DNA of 64,000 bases from Symsagittifera roscoffensis (lineage: Eukaryota > Xenacoelomorpha > Acoela > Convolutidae): the NCBI RefSeq assembly GCF_963678635.1, contig NC_087071.1:13035088-13099087 (forward strand), in the 5' to 3' direction. Within the stretch, counting starts at the first letter, position 1; every line of letters starts with the position of its first letter. The translations under genes and the position numbers were made by a program. Shown here piece after piece: positions 24,500 through 34,200 of this stretch. The notes below the pieces were generated by a model. That model was not told where the DNA came from. It saw only the letters and a list, made by a program, of their open reading frames with translations, and did not search any database.

Positions 24500-25147
24500 T
24501 TTCAAGAGATGTGATAACTGCTTTTGAGGTTGGTAAATAGAAAATGGTTGGTGATGGTGGAACTATGTTTGACGAATAACGAAGACATTCTGAAGTTTTG
24601 GGATCCAAATCTATCAACAGATGACCGAAATCTTCTTTCGTTGCCAACTGATACGCATGACGGAGGAATTTTGCATTATTTAACTGTCTGCCTAAATAAT
24701 CAATTTGTTGAATGTCTCGAGATGATTTGAACAAAATTAAGTGAGTTGTATTCAAATCTATTGTACGTGATTGCTTACTTTGCTGAAATAAATTGTGCTT
24801 GACATAAATAACATGAACATTTTTATGTCGGCCTGCTGTAGCTAATTTAACAAAATATTTTTCATTAAAAATTTCTTCACAGGTATCATCAAAGACAATC
24901 ATACAATCCCGTAAGTTATTAACAGTTTCAAAGCTGGATAATTTTATAAACTCAATATCAAATTTGTTGTGAGAAACAAAGGAACGGTATTTGGGTTGAT
25001 CGTGAAGATAAAAATAAAATATCTTGTTATACGATAGATAGAATGTACCTTTGAGAAGCATTTGAAAAATAAATCAGTTTTGGCAGATCCTGAGGGACCT
25101 GAAACGGACATAAACAGACGATCTTTTGTTGAAATGATCTTATTCAT
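24456..25147 (-). pseudogene. Genome-packaging-type ATPase (FtsK/HerA-A32 class) of the Maverick, frameshifted
   Basis: From ATG 25147, two bases after the upstream stop, the first part carries the Walker A loop SGPSGSAKTDLFF (residues about 16-28). The frame then changes by one base at the short T run 25061-25063. The second part (24456 to about 25061) has KIFYFYLHDQPKY, the Walker B strand MIVFDD, the ATPase-typical AGRHKNVHVIYVKHNLFQQ and LNTTHLILFKSSRD. In Polintons this ATPase is thought to pump DNA into the capsid. The break lies only a few residues after Walker A, so no working enzyme is expected unless it is an assembly error. Confidence 0.85.
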
Positions 25148-25149
25148 TA

Positions 25150-25440
25150 TTATAACTTGGGATTGGGTAACATGTAACCAACTGTACTGGATAGTATTGA
25201 AAGCCAAATGGCAGTCTCATCACAACTAAGGTTGTAAAAAGACAATTTTGAAATAGATAAAGAGAGCAAAATGAAAATGAAACAGACTTGCGTGAAAAAG
25301 ACAACTTCTGCAGACGGAAGAGAAACAGAATTACAAAATTTCCAAGATCTGTTTTCGTGAGATAAAGACTTTTCGGCAACACCAATGTCAACAAAGTCGC
25401 AATCATTGTTCTCGACAGTGGTGGTTTCTTCAATTTCCAT
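25150..25440 (-). CDS. Small two-segment membrane protein conserved in Mavericks
   Basis: A 96-residue protein from ATG 25440; the frame extends upstream only to a TTG. An acidic N terminus (MEIEETTTVENND) is followed by SVSLPSAEVVFFTQVCF, the first hydrophobic segment (about residues 45-67), and a second hydrophobic segment around IWLSILSSTVGYMLPNPKL. The combination of an AEVVFFTQ motif and a terminal GYxLPxP motif recurs in Polinton small membrane proteins as I remember them. Virion membrane association or entry is a guess. The TAA stop is two bases before the ATPase ATG. Confidence 0.62.
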   Translation of the reverse strand: MEIEETTTVENNDCDFVDIGVAEKSLSHENRSWKFCNSVSLPSAEVVFFTQVCFIFILLSLSISKLSFYNLSCDETAIWLSILSSTVGYMLPNPKL

Positions 25441-25822
25441 GTTTACTGGAAGACTTTTTTTGCTTATTTGTATCAAGGTTGATAGTTACAACTGCATACC
25501 AATCGCCTTTTTTTCTCTCTGATCTATTGCCGTTTGGTTTGTATTTTATTATATATCTTGCTATGTTTTTGTCTGTCAGAAGTATCCGAACAATTTTTCT
25601 ACGTTTCCGGTACTGATTTCGTCTAATAACTCTTTTGGTAAATTCTCACCTGTTAAACTCACATTTTGGGTGTTTTCTTTTGGCAAAAATTTTTTTTGAA
25701 ATTTTGAATTTTCAAACACGACATGTTAGCAACTAGTAATCACACAAGATCAAAAGAAAATGAAAACAATCAATAATTATAATTATTATGATTCACAAAA
25801 CTTGGCATATATATGTGATTCG
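25441..25822. other. AT-rich gap between leftward Maverick genes
   Basis: No conserved frame. A short plus-strand open frame at 25760-25957 is the antisense shadow of the neighbouring gene's tail. Confidence 0.5.
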
Positions 25823-26363
25823 TCATTTCGGTTCAACAGGCAAATCAACTCCTCGTTCAATGAAGAAAAACTCATACTTTGTGAATTTGTCATGGTTACA
25901 ATTAGATTTGAACTTTACAACAAAATGAGCAGCAACTCTGATAGTGGCTTGAACTAAATGTATTTCCTCAACGTTATCAGTTTTGACTAATTCTTTCAGT
26001 TCAGCTGGAAGCTGATGGTCATGCAAATGGATTTGTCTTCTCTCTCCCAGCTGAGGTTGCAGCCCTTCCAGGTTGAGATTGAACAACGGAATTGACTGGC
26101 GAAATTCCTGGAGTCTGGACATTGTACACGTGAAAGTAGTCAAGAACTGTAAAAAACTTCCGTAAATTATCGATTTCGATATCGTTCAGTGTAATTTGTT
26201 CGAGTTTTTGTAGGAGAGGTTTTCCTCGACAATCTAATATGCCTGTCCGCGTAAGAGTAACTTTAATTCTTGGTGTTAAACTGTTTTCAGGACTCTGATT
26301 AGTCATTGAAGCGTAAACCACCAAATTTGGAGATAAGGTTGTTTGCATCATTGGACAGTTCAT
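25823..26363 (-). pseudogene. Unrecognised Maverick protein, probably split by a frame change
   Basis: The first frame (26019-26363, ATG 26363) has 114 residues, including SLTPRIKVTLTRTG, NDIEIDNLRKFFTVLDYF and a C-terminal tail rich in Ser, Gln and Ala. The second frame (25823-26143) overlaps it by 125 bp and ends RVAAHFVVKFKSN plus EFFFIERGVDLPVEPK. The second frame's own 5' end is a TTG, which suggests it is the continuation of the first after a one-base change rather than an independent gene. I recognise no family. The start overlaps the upstream gene by 65 bp. Confidence 0.4.
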
Positions 26364-26811
26364 TTTGTAACCAACCGAAAAAAACTTTGGATTTTCTACG
26401 GGTACAATGCTTTAATAATTGTTGCCAGGGAAGTAAATGAGAATGTCGTTTGCAAATATGTTTTTCTTGACCCAATAACTGTTCAATCTTTGGGCAGCCA
26501 ATATCTTCCAAATTGGTCACGGGTAATTTCAAGTATTCAGCTAATAAAACAGATTTTTTAGCAAAAAAATGGGAATTTGGGTTCCTCAAACGAATGCTGT
26601 CAAAAATTTGATCCAAGTATGGGTAAGGGTATTCACCTTCGTCCCAACGAAGCCCGTGTAGAAATTTAGATACCCAATTGTACGCTTTTTTCTCTTCTTT
26701 TGATAAATTGTTGAATTGGACTGGTGGCAGAAAATGAATTGTATCAATTGTATTAGCAGAGCAAACGGAAATGATCAAAGGTTTCTGATGATCAAAGGTT
26801 TCTTGCCACAT
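26299..26811 (-). CDS. Uncharacterised Maverick protein (LPPVQFNNL / LHGLRWDEGEYPY type)
   Basis: A 170-residue intact frame from ATG 26811. Segments are PLIISVCSANTIDTIHFLPP, then KAYNWVSKFLHGLRWDEGEY, then a region around FAKKSVLLAEYLKLPVTNLE with DIGCPKIEQLL, and a His/Cys tail (HICKRHSHLLP and KHCTRRKSK). The order of short motifs resembles a family of transposon-linked proteins from invertebrates that look like degenerate RNase H-type exonuclease domains (a Lys-Gly-x-x-Lys-like region, then NLE and CP motifs, then Cys/His). I am not sure of that link. No complete acidic catalytic set is visible. Confidence 0.5.
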   Translation of the reverse strand: MWQETFDHQKPLIISVCSANTIDTIHFLPPVQFNNLSKEEKKAYNWVSKFLHGLRWDEGEYPYPYLDQIFDSIRLRNPNSHFFAKKSVLLAEYLKLPVTNLEDIGCPKIEQLLGQEKHICKRHSHLLPWQQLLKHCTRRKSKVFFGWLQNELSNDANNLISKFGGLRFND

Positions 26812-26894
26812 TTAAATCCTTCAATATCTTAAATAATGAGATGGTTGAAAAACACTTTTTTAGTTTTTTTTCTTTGGGTTAACATGAATTTCAC

Positions 26895-27302
26895 TCAACA
26901 TTCCAACAAACGAAATAACTTTGGTCTGAATGTTTTAAGAAATAAGCAAAACTCAATACCTGTCACGTGACCCAGGTAACAGTTTTTTATTGGACAAGGC
27001 AAAACATATGTGTACCCAGGACCGGTATGATTTTTTTCTTGCAAACATCCTGCTGCGTCATGCAAAATAGCATGTATTCTAAGAAATTTGAAATGTTTCA
27101 AGTGTTTGTCGAGCGACGAATTGTCTATTCCAATTAAACCACCATATGGTCTGTTTTTCAAAACAAAATCCAAATTAATATCAGCATCTAAATACAAACA
27201 AGTGGCTAAAAAATACTGAAATCTGACTGATTTGTCTGGATATTGTGATTTTAAGTCTATAAAAATTTCATGAATGAGTTTTAAATCGAAAGTTGAAATC
27301 AT
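26895..27302 (-). CDS. Uncharacterised Maverick protein with a Cys/His-rich core
   Basis: A 135-residue frame from ATG 27302; an upstream TTG in the same frame is less likely to be the start. The C-terminal half contains RIHAILHDAAGCL, NHTGPGYTYVLPC and NCYLGHVTGIEFC. The spacing of Cys and His could bind a metal. I recognise no family. It lies 44 bp downstream of the candidate HUH gene and 84 bp upstream of the next leftward gene, so it belongs to the same leftward train. Confidence 0.45.
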   Translation of the reverse strand: MISTFDLKLIHEIFIDLKSQYPDKSVRFQYFLATCLYLDADINLDFVLKNRPYGGLIGIDNSSLDKHLKHFKFLRIHAILHDAAGCLQEKNHTGPGYTYVLPCPIKNCYLGHVTGIEFCLFLKTFRPKLFRLLEC

Positions 27303-27345
27303 GTTTACTGAACTCAATATAATGAAAAAGGAATAATGAAAAGTA

Positions 27346-28140
27346 TCAATTAAAACTTAACTTTCTCTTCACATATATCAATTTCACAAACAAAACATCA
27401 GTATCTACGTCAAGTTTTCCATATCCACTTGTCAAAATATCCATTATTTTACAAAATGCGGCAGAATGGGGTCCATTAATTAAACTTTCAAATCTTTTCA
27501 AAGTTTCTGTATTCATCTCATCTGTTTGAACATGTCTGCTTTCTGTATGTTTCTTTGAAACTGAATTCGAAACTCTTACGGATTTGTTTGACGTCGACGA
27601 TGCAGCATGCGTAACTGTATTATCAATTCGTTTCTGTCCCTCAACGGCCGGAGATTTCTTGCAAACGTTTTGATTTGGTGAAGTTTGTTTGTTAGATGAT
27701 GTTGCAGAAAGCAATAAATTGGGTAAACGTTTTTTGATTGCAGTGAAATCTAACAAATCGAGATTGGCTGCAACAGATTGTGCTGAATAAGTGAGAGCTA
27801 GTTTAAGCTTGTCAAATAAATCACCGTGTCCTTTGACATCTTTAGCAGGAGAAACTAAGTATTTGAAGCAAGTGAAAATACAAGGAACACTGAAACATTT
27901 TTGGGAAGGAAAAAATTGGTTTAATTGTTCCTCTGAATCTACTTGAATCAATATATGGTAATGAGTTTTTTTTTCATTCTCGACTGAAAAAGGGCAATAT
28001 TCAGATTTGAAGTGGCTTCCAAAAGCATAATTTTTAAAAGTAGATAAATTAGGAATTTTTTCAGTGATAACAAATTTGAAATTTGGTTGAAATTTTTTGA
28101 AATAATCAGGTAACACAACTTCAAACATAGCTTCTGCCAT
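27346..28140 (-). CDS. Candidate HUH-type replication initiator encoded by the Maverick
   Basis: A 264-residue intact frame. Residues 59-67 read THYHILIQV, a hydrophobic strand containing His-x-His (H60, H62) as in HUH endonuclease motif 2. About 30 residues later comes CFKYLVSPAKDVKG, with a Tyr (Y94) followed by Lys (K100), which could be the nucleophile motif. An N-terminal strand FKFVITEKI could be motif 1. After about residue 150 the protein becomes Ser/Asn/Lys-rich, with a C-terminal helix and strand. No Walker A is present, so any initiator would be of the nuclease-only type. This is inference from short motifs; a DNA-binding protein with a fortuitous HYH is the alternative. Confidence 0.4.
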   Translation of the reverse strand: MAEAMFEVVLPDYFKKFQPNFKFVITEKIPNLSTFKNYAFGSHFKSEYCPFSVENEKKTHYHILIQVDSEEQLNQFFPSQKCFSVPCIFTCFKYLVSPAKDVKGHGDLFDKLKLALTYSAQSVAANLDLLDFTAIKKRLPNLLLSATSSNKQTSPNQNVCKKSPAVEGQKRIDNTVTHAASSTSNKSVRVSNSVSKKHTESRHVQTDEMNTETLKRFESLINGPHSAAFCKIMDILTSGYGKLDVDTDVLFVKLIYVKRKLSFN

Positions 28141-28154
28141 TTTGTAAAGAAAAA

Positions 28155-28535
28155 TTAATTCGAGTCGTGCTTGAAATCAATTGTGTTTGAGGAAAGTTGA
28201 GATTTCCTGGCTCGTTTACAGTTGTCTTTGTTTGTCTGTGGTTTGTCTTTGTTTTCAAAAGTATCAGAAATTTCACTTGTTTGCTCTCGGATTGACTTTT
28301 CCGACTTTAGTAATTTTGAAAATTCTTCGCTGCTTAAGAAAAGTCTTTGTACACATTCAAATTCAGCGCCTTCAGTTGCTTTTTTGAAAACTTTCAGGAA
28401 TACATAAGTTCCAGTTTGGTCATATGTTTTCAATGTAGCACGCACTAATCTTTTACTGTTTTCCGAAATATCGAAATAGCAATCACCAAAATCTTTATCT
28501 GCATTTGCTGTGGTGCTTGTTTTGGTTTTATTCAT
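28155..28535 (-). CDS. First gene of the leftward train; small protein with beta-rich domain and basic/acidic tail
   Basis: A 126-residue frame, ATG 28535. Residues about 18-80 (CYFDISENSKRLVRATLKTY, then YVFLKVFKKA and RLFLSSEEFSKLL) have the strand-rich layout ending in a helix that is seen in PC4-like single-strand DNA-binding coactivators, but identity is too low to be confident. The tail is charged (KDNCKRARKSQL, a possible nuclear signal). It sits at the divergent junction with the rightward genes, where an early regulatory gene would be plausible. Confidence 0.42.
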   Translation of the reverse strand: MNKTKTSTTANADKDFGDCYFDISENSKRLVRATLKTYDQTGTYVFLKVFKKATEGAEFECVQRLFLSSEEFSKLLKSEKSIREQTSEISDTFENKDKPQTNKDNCKRARKSQLSSNTIDFKHDSN

Positions 28536-29018
28536 TGTAACGAGTGAGAATTCAAAGTAACTTGATTCAAAACTGAATAGAAAGAAATGAATGGTTTCGA
28601 TTGATTGTATATGTCTGCAAAAGAAAGCGTTGTATCTATTTTAATTTATATACACATGTAGTTTATATCGCAAACATATTGGATTGCAATTTAGTTCAAA
28701 TGGATAAGTATTTTGTGCATGTACAACTGATAAGAATTTTAATGGGTGTTAAAGGTCACAATGTTTAAACGTTGTTTTTGATACAAGCTATTTGTTTGAA
28801 TGCAATTTAGATAAACATAGAATATCACGCAAGGTAACATAAATGTTTTACACACCCTCCCTTATTATACTGATCAAAAACTACATAGGAGGTCTTGAAA
28901 TTTCTAATTTTAGAAGAACCAATCCCTACTTTAATCTCTTGAGGCGTTTTCACAATTCATTTCAGTTTCATTTCTCTCCGCGTTACGTTTGTCCTTTTCT
29001 TCCAACTTTTCTTCAAAA
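28536..29018. promoter_or_regulatory. Divergent intergenic region of the Maverick (probable two-way promoter)
   Basis: The leftward train and the rightward genes start on opposite sides of this 483-bp gap. It is AT-rich, with TATA-like TTTATATAC near 28645. No operator-like repeat is evident. The promoter role is inferred only from gene orientation. Confidence 0.4.
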
Positions 29019-29456
29019 ATGCCTTGTTATAATATTGCCGGATATTCCAATCACGAAAGAACCATTTTTTATGAAACCGTTCACGGTAATTTTGTAGCAA
29101 TAATTAACGAAGAAAAAAGTTTCAATTCTGATGAGTGGACTTGTACTCATCACGTTATGATTCCCAAAAATTTTTTACATTTATTCAGTAAACTTTCCTT
29201 AAAAAATTCAAAGAAAGACGAAGAACTGAATATAAAGTATTTGAGTTACCTTACAAATTCTGGTAAATATACGTATCCTGACGAGCCTCTTGCTCTTCAG
29301 GTTGATATTTCAACTTTATCAAAACCAGTAAAAAAAATTTTGTATAAATACGATTGTGATGTTACTCCGATGTGTGAAAACCAGTTAGAATACTTTGAAA
29401 AATTGAATTTTTTGATCGTTTATGGGGAATGGAACAGATTGAATCACCATTATTAG
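29019..29456 (+). CDS. Rightward Maverick protein of unknown function
   Basis: A 145-residue frame from ATG 29019 (upstream in-frame TTG ignored). It begins MPCYNIAGYSNHERTIFYET and contains DEWTCTHHVMIPKNFLHLF and VDISTLSKPVKKILYKY. I recognise no family; there is no signal peptide or membrane segment. Its last 28 bp overlap the start of the next small ORF in another frame, so the two could be translationally linked or halves of one frameshifted gene. Confidence 0.45.
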   Translation: MPCYNIAGYSNHERTIFYETVHGNFVAIINEEKSFNSDEWTCTHHVMIPKNFLHLFSKLSLKNSKKDEELNIKYLSYLTNSGKYTYPDEPLALQVDISTLSKPVKKILYKYDCDVTPMCENQLEYFEKLNFLIVYGEWNRLNHHY

Positions 29457-29653
29457 TTACCCCGAAAGCTGATCCTTCTCCTACAGTGTCACCATGGCTT
29501 GATGAACCAGATTCTTCAACTCCAACGCGCACCCCCGAAGCGACAGTGAGTAATCATATGGAAAATTTGACTCCTTCTCTATGCCTTGCACCAAAGAAAA
29601 AACGGAAGCTAACAACACTAGAGAAAGTGCAGGAGTATTTGGACCTTATATAA
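29429..29653 (+). CDS. Small Pro/Ser/Thr-rich ORF with an SV40-type nuclear localisation motif
   Basis: A 74-residue frame from ATG 29429. Residues 1-50 are rich in Pro, Ser and Thr (TPKADPSPTVSPWLDEPD). Residues 55-61 read PKKKRKL, the classical monopartite nuclear localisation pattern, followed by TTLEKVQEYLDLI. The composition suggests a nuclear regulatory tail. It overlaps the preceding gene by 28 bp. It could equally be the C terminus of that gene after a frame change. Confidence 0.45.
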   Translation: MEQIESPLLVTPKADPSPTVSPWLDEPDSSTPTRTPEATVSNHMENLTPSLCLAPKKKRKLTTLEKVQEYLDLI

Positions 29654-31087
29654 CTTTGAAACTGAGGTTGAGTTTTATTGATTTTTGTTTGTTTTTATTG
29701 TGTATAATAATTTAACTTTAAAATTGAGTTTGAGTTTATATCTTGTGTTTGTTCATTATTTATCACACGATTGTGTTCTGATTAAAAATTTAGTATAAAA
29801 GCCTTTAAAATTTGAAGTTAAAAAAATCAGTTTTTTTTTTTCAATTAATTGACTATTTTTTTTCCAATTAAAAACAAAAAAAGTCCGTAAAATTTTCATT
29901 TTTTCCGCAAATAGGAGTTAACATATTAACATTGATGTTCTTATTTACATGATTGATCTTGAGAAAAAAATTAAAAAGCATCCATATTTATGCTAATTTT
30001 TTGAAAACAAGATTAAAAAATATCAATTTCGTTTTTTAAAAAAAAAGATAATTAACGTCAAAAAACTGTAAAAAAATAATTTTTGATGTAAACTTTATTG
30101 TCATTTGTTTATTCATTTAATTATCATACAAATTGAGTATAATAAAAAATAGTATAAAAGATGTTTAAATCCAACTTTTTGTTAAAAATAAAAATTTTTT
30201 AATGTTTTTTAGTTAAAAATTTGATTTTTTAATTACAAAAAGGAAAAAAAAAATGCAATAATTTTTTCTTTTTCTTCAAATTGGAGTTACCATATGATCA
30301 TTGATACTGTTGTCTCCAAAAATGATCTTTATAAAAAATACAAGTATTCATCATCATGCTAAATATTTGAGAAAAATAATAAAAATCAAATTTTTTTAAT
30401 TGATGACTCATCGTTTTTTCATTTTTCCGAAAAAATGCGATTTTCAACCAGAAGACGCAATTTTTTATTATGAGCAAGTAGTGTTGTTATGAAAGTGCAA
30501 TGAGGGGCACAACTAATGAGATTGTGGGAGTAGATGTTTTTTCAATAGTCTTCGAGAAAAACGCTAATCCCCTTAATCCCCCCTAAAACAACAAACTCAT
30601 TTTTCTTTACAGAAAAGTATTTTTTCTGACTTTTTTTTCATATCGAAAGACAATTGAGACAAATTCATGATGACATGGACCGTGCAACCGCTCCGTGATT
30701 GACATCATTGATAACAATGCGCCTGGAAAGTTAAAAAACTGACAGTTTTTCAGTTTTTGTTTTACTTACTCATCATTTCAACTGTTTTGATTCAAATTTT
30801 GACGTTTTTATAGAGTATTCTGTCCCCATGACAATTGGGATATTTAGGATTTATCATGTGTTGTGACATGCTCAATTTTTATTCGCAATTTCGAAAATTT
30901 TCTCAACTTATAATTTGAATTCATAAAATAAAAAACTAAAACTTTTATCTCTTGGCTCTAAAATCATTTTGGATAAAATTTAGCTCAAACTTGATTTGCT
31001 TCGATTAATTTTTATCGTTTGTAGTAATGATAACAATTCAAACAACAATTAATCTGTTTCGCCCAATCGAATTTGAGTTTGACAGTT
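29654..31087. other. Long AT-rich non-coding interval upstream of the polymerase
   Basis: No coding frame of note. It contains the tandem duplication described separately, homopolymeric A/T runs and, at 30570-30590, a C-rich CCCCTTAATCCCCCC segment. An origin, enhancer or decayed gene are all possible. Confidence 0.5.
29720..30410 (+). repeat. Tandem duplication of about 360 bp, each copy with AGTATAAAAG
   Basis: AGTATAAAAG occurs at 29792 and 30151 (offset 359). GGAGTTAACATATTAACATT (about 29922) pairs with GGAGTTACCATATGATCATT (about 30283, offset about 361). The copies have diverged considerably. The repeated TATA-like box suggests a duplicated promoter or origin segment. Confidence 0.7.
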
Positions 31088-31160
31088 ATGGCGGGAAATT
31101 CAAATGTAATTCAAATTTCGGCGGGAAAAGATTTCAAATTCAAAGTTAAGCGGGAAAAGC
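31088..31160 (+). promoter_or_regulatory. Three E2F-like sites (GCGGGAAA) upstream of the polymerase
   Basis: GCGGGAAA occurs at 31091-31098, 31121-31128 and 31150-31157, spaced 30 and 29 bp, the first two preceded by G (GGCGGGAAA). This is the E2F consensus. A weaker AGGGGAAA follows at about 31181. The block lies 120-190 bp before the polymerase ATG. The flanks share TTCAAAT, so the sites sit in a decayed 30-bp tandem repeat. Adenovirus early promoters driving replication genes also use E2F sites. Confidence 0.6.
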
Positions 31161-31279
31161 TATTCAAATTCAGACCGAGAAGGGGAAAAAGGAATCGAAG
31201 CGCAGTAGTTTAAACCTTTTGGCGTTTGGTTGGGATTCATTCCCTTTCCTGCTTCGCTTTAAAACAGTTCCAGAGCGAA

Positions 31280-34200
31280 ATGGGTTTCAAGTGTAACTAT
31301 TGTCCCAAAGTTTTTACAATAAAAACTAATAGATCTCGTCATGAACGAAACTTTCACGCTGTTGAAAAAGAATTACCCATTTTTACTTGCTACCATTGTA
31401 ATTTTAACACTTTAGTGCTATCAAAATTACAGCAGCATATTGAATCAGATCATCAAAAATTTAACAATTTATGTCGGTATTGTCGGCTTGGTTTTTGTGA
31501 ACTTAAAGATTTCAAGGATCACATGCAATCAGAGCATGGGTTACCTGTTTTGGATCAACAACTAACATCACTCAGCAACCCCTCTAGCTCAATCACACAA
31601 GCAAGCGATATTGATAACTTTCCAGCTTCAATTGAAGTTCATGAATCAGCCATGAAAAATATGTTAATGACTTTTATTATTCCCAACCAAAATATTGAAC
31701 ATGATCTTATCGAATTCATGACCTTGAAAAAAAATGAGATTCAAAGTTTGATATTAGATAGAACCTGTAATGGACCCTGCAAAGTACAATTTTCGGCTAA
31801 ACTTTTTTTAATCAAGCATGCTACTGTTGTTTCGGACCAAAGCGTGCAACAACCTGAAGACAAACGCGTTGAAATTTTCGCTAATTCTATGATGACTCCC
31901 CTTTATGCAAACGGTTTGTCTGATGAATTATTTCTCGAAATGCTCGGAAAAATGGAAGCTGTGTTCCAGAATTTTTCAGCCCATGGTAGCGGCTGGGTTC
32001 TGCAGCGTGTAAATGAGCTTTACATTAAAATCGGAAAAATGTTACCAATCAGAGGCTCTTCGTTTATACCTCTCCCTGCAAAAATAGCAAATTCGCAACA
32101 ATTAATTAATATTCGTAATCACAACGACCACAATAGATCTAATAGTCGGTAGGTTAGTTGATCCTAAACTTGAAGAGACAGATCCACACACCTATACAAA
32201 GCCCGGAACGCATCAGGCTTCTGATGATTTCGTTATGCCTATGAGCTTGAACACGATTCCTCAATTCGAGCGACTTAATAACGTTCAATTAAACGTGTTT
32301 CAATATCAAAAAGGAGATCTCATTCCAATGATTGTCTCAAAGTTTGAAAGTTCAGATAATTTTCTTATGGATCTGCTTTTGTTATATGAACCCGGAATGC
32401 ACCACTTTGTTTTGATAAAAGACCTGCTCCGATTTGTTTGTGAAGTTCGAAAGCAAAAATTCCGAAGTTTCCTGCAGTTGTGTCGTAACTGTTTTCAAAT
32501 TCATTACAATGAAATTGATCATAAAACGCATGAGCGATTATGTAAAGATCATGAACCAGCTGTGGTGATAATGCCAACAGCTGAAAATGGCTGCCACAAG
32601 TATAAATTTAAAAACTTTCAAGCTCTCTGGTATGCACCTATTGTTGTTTATTTTGATTTCGAATCGTTCCTGAATCCCGTTACAACATGTATGAACAACC
32701 CACAATTTTCCTCATCTCGCGTTCTAGAAAAACATGAACCCTCCGGGTATTCAATGGTTGCTATTGATCATGAGTCCTCAGAACCATTTTTCTTTAGTCT
32801 TGACAGCTCTGAAAATTGTTTAGAAAACTTTATCAAAGAGTTACATCTATTAGCCCGAGACGTTTACATCTATAAACGGAAAGTACCACATTATTTGGGA
32901 GATCGCAGCCAACTGCGTAAAGAAGAAACTTTAACCTGTTGGATTTGTCAAGAAAACTTCAGTGAAAGCGAAGAAAAGTGCCTGGATCACTGTCACTCTT
33001 CGGGAAAATTTCTAGGATGGACCCACGACAAATGTAATTTAGCGCGAAGAAACATAAATTACATTCAAGTCGTGGGACACAATTTGCAGAATTATGACAT
33101 GCATCATATATGTCTAGCGTTGAACGAATGTGACTCGCGTAGTACAATACAAGTCATTCCATCCACCGATGAGAAATATATTTCACTAATTATCGGAGTA
33201 GTGGTTAAAACCATTACACGAAAAGATCAAACAACACAAAACATTTTTGAGTATCTTCGTTTTATAGATTCTTTCAAGTTTCTAAACTCATCCCTACAAA
33301 AGTTAGTTGACAACTTGCCTGACAACAAATTTACAATTCTGGAAAACCACTTTCAAAACGTAAGCCAAACTTGTAGAACTCTCATACGTAGAAAAGGATT
33401 CTATCCTTATAATTACATGACCGACCGTAAAAAGTTTGACGAAAAAGAGTTACCGCCTCTCGAAAAGTGGGTGAATAGTTTAGACGGAGATAAAATTGCT
33501 ATTAGTGCTGATAACTTGGTTGAAGCATAAGAAGTTTTCATCAATTCAATTGTCAGAACCTGCGCGACTATCATGACTTATATTTGTCATGTGACACATT
33601 GCTCCTAGCCTGTGTCTTTGAGGAATTCCGCTCTATCAGCTATGAAACATACAGCCTTGATTGTGCTCATCATTTCACCGCTTCCAATTTAGCTGGTGAC
33701 GCTTTCAAGCGGGTATGTAAAGCTGATGTTGAATTGCTAACGGATCGAGATCATTTAGACATGGTTGAAAAAATGATGCGAGGTGGCACTGCATCAATCT
33801 TTGAAAAACGACAGTTCACTGCAAACAACAGGCAAATGAACGAAACATTTAATTCGAGCGAAGATACTACCTATGGCTTCCTTTTTGATGCCAACAACTT
33901 ATACGGTGGAGTAATGCAAACTCACAAACTGCCTGCACGTCATTTCGAGACAATCGGAGTAAGAAATGAAAGAAATAATCAAGAAAACGAAGATGAGAAT
34001 TCCATGTCAATAGAAGAAATTTTAGCAACCCCTGACGATTCAGACTACGGTTATATTGTTGAAATTGATTTAAAATACCCTCAATTGTTGCATGAAAGTC
34101 ACCGTGACTATCCACTGGCACCCACTAAGGAAGTTGTTCAAAAAGATTGGTTGAGCAAATACCAAACGAATATCTCAGAACAAATGAAAAACAATGAAAA

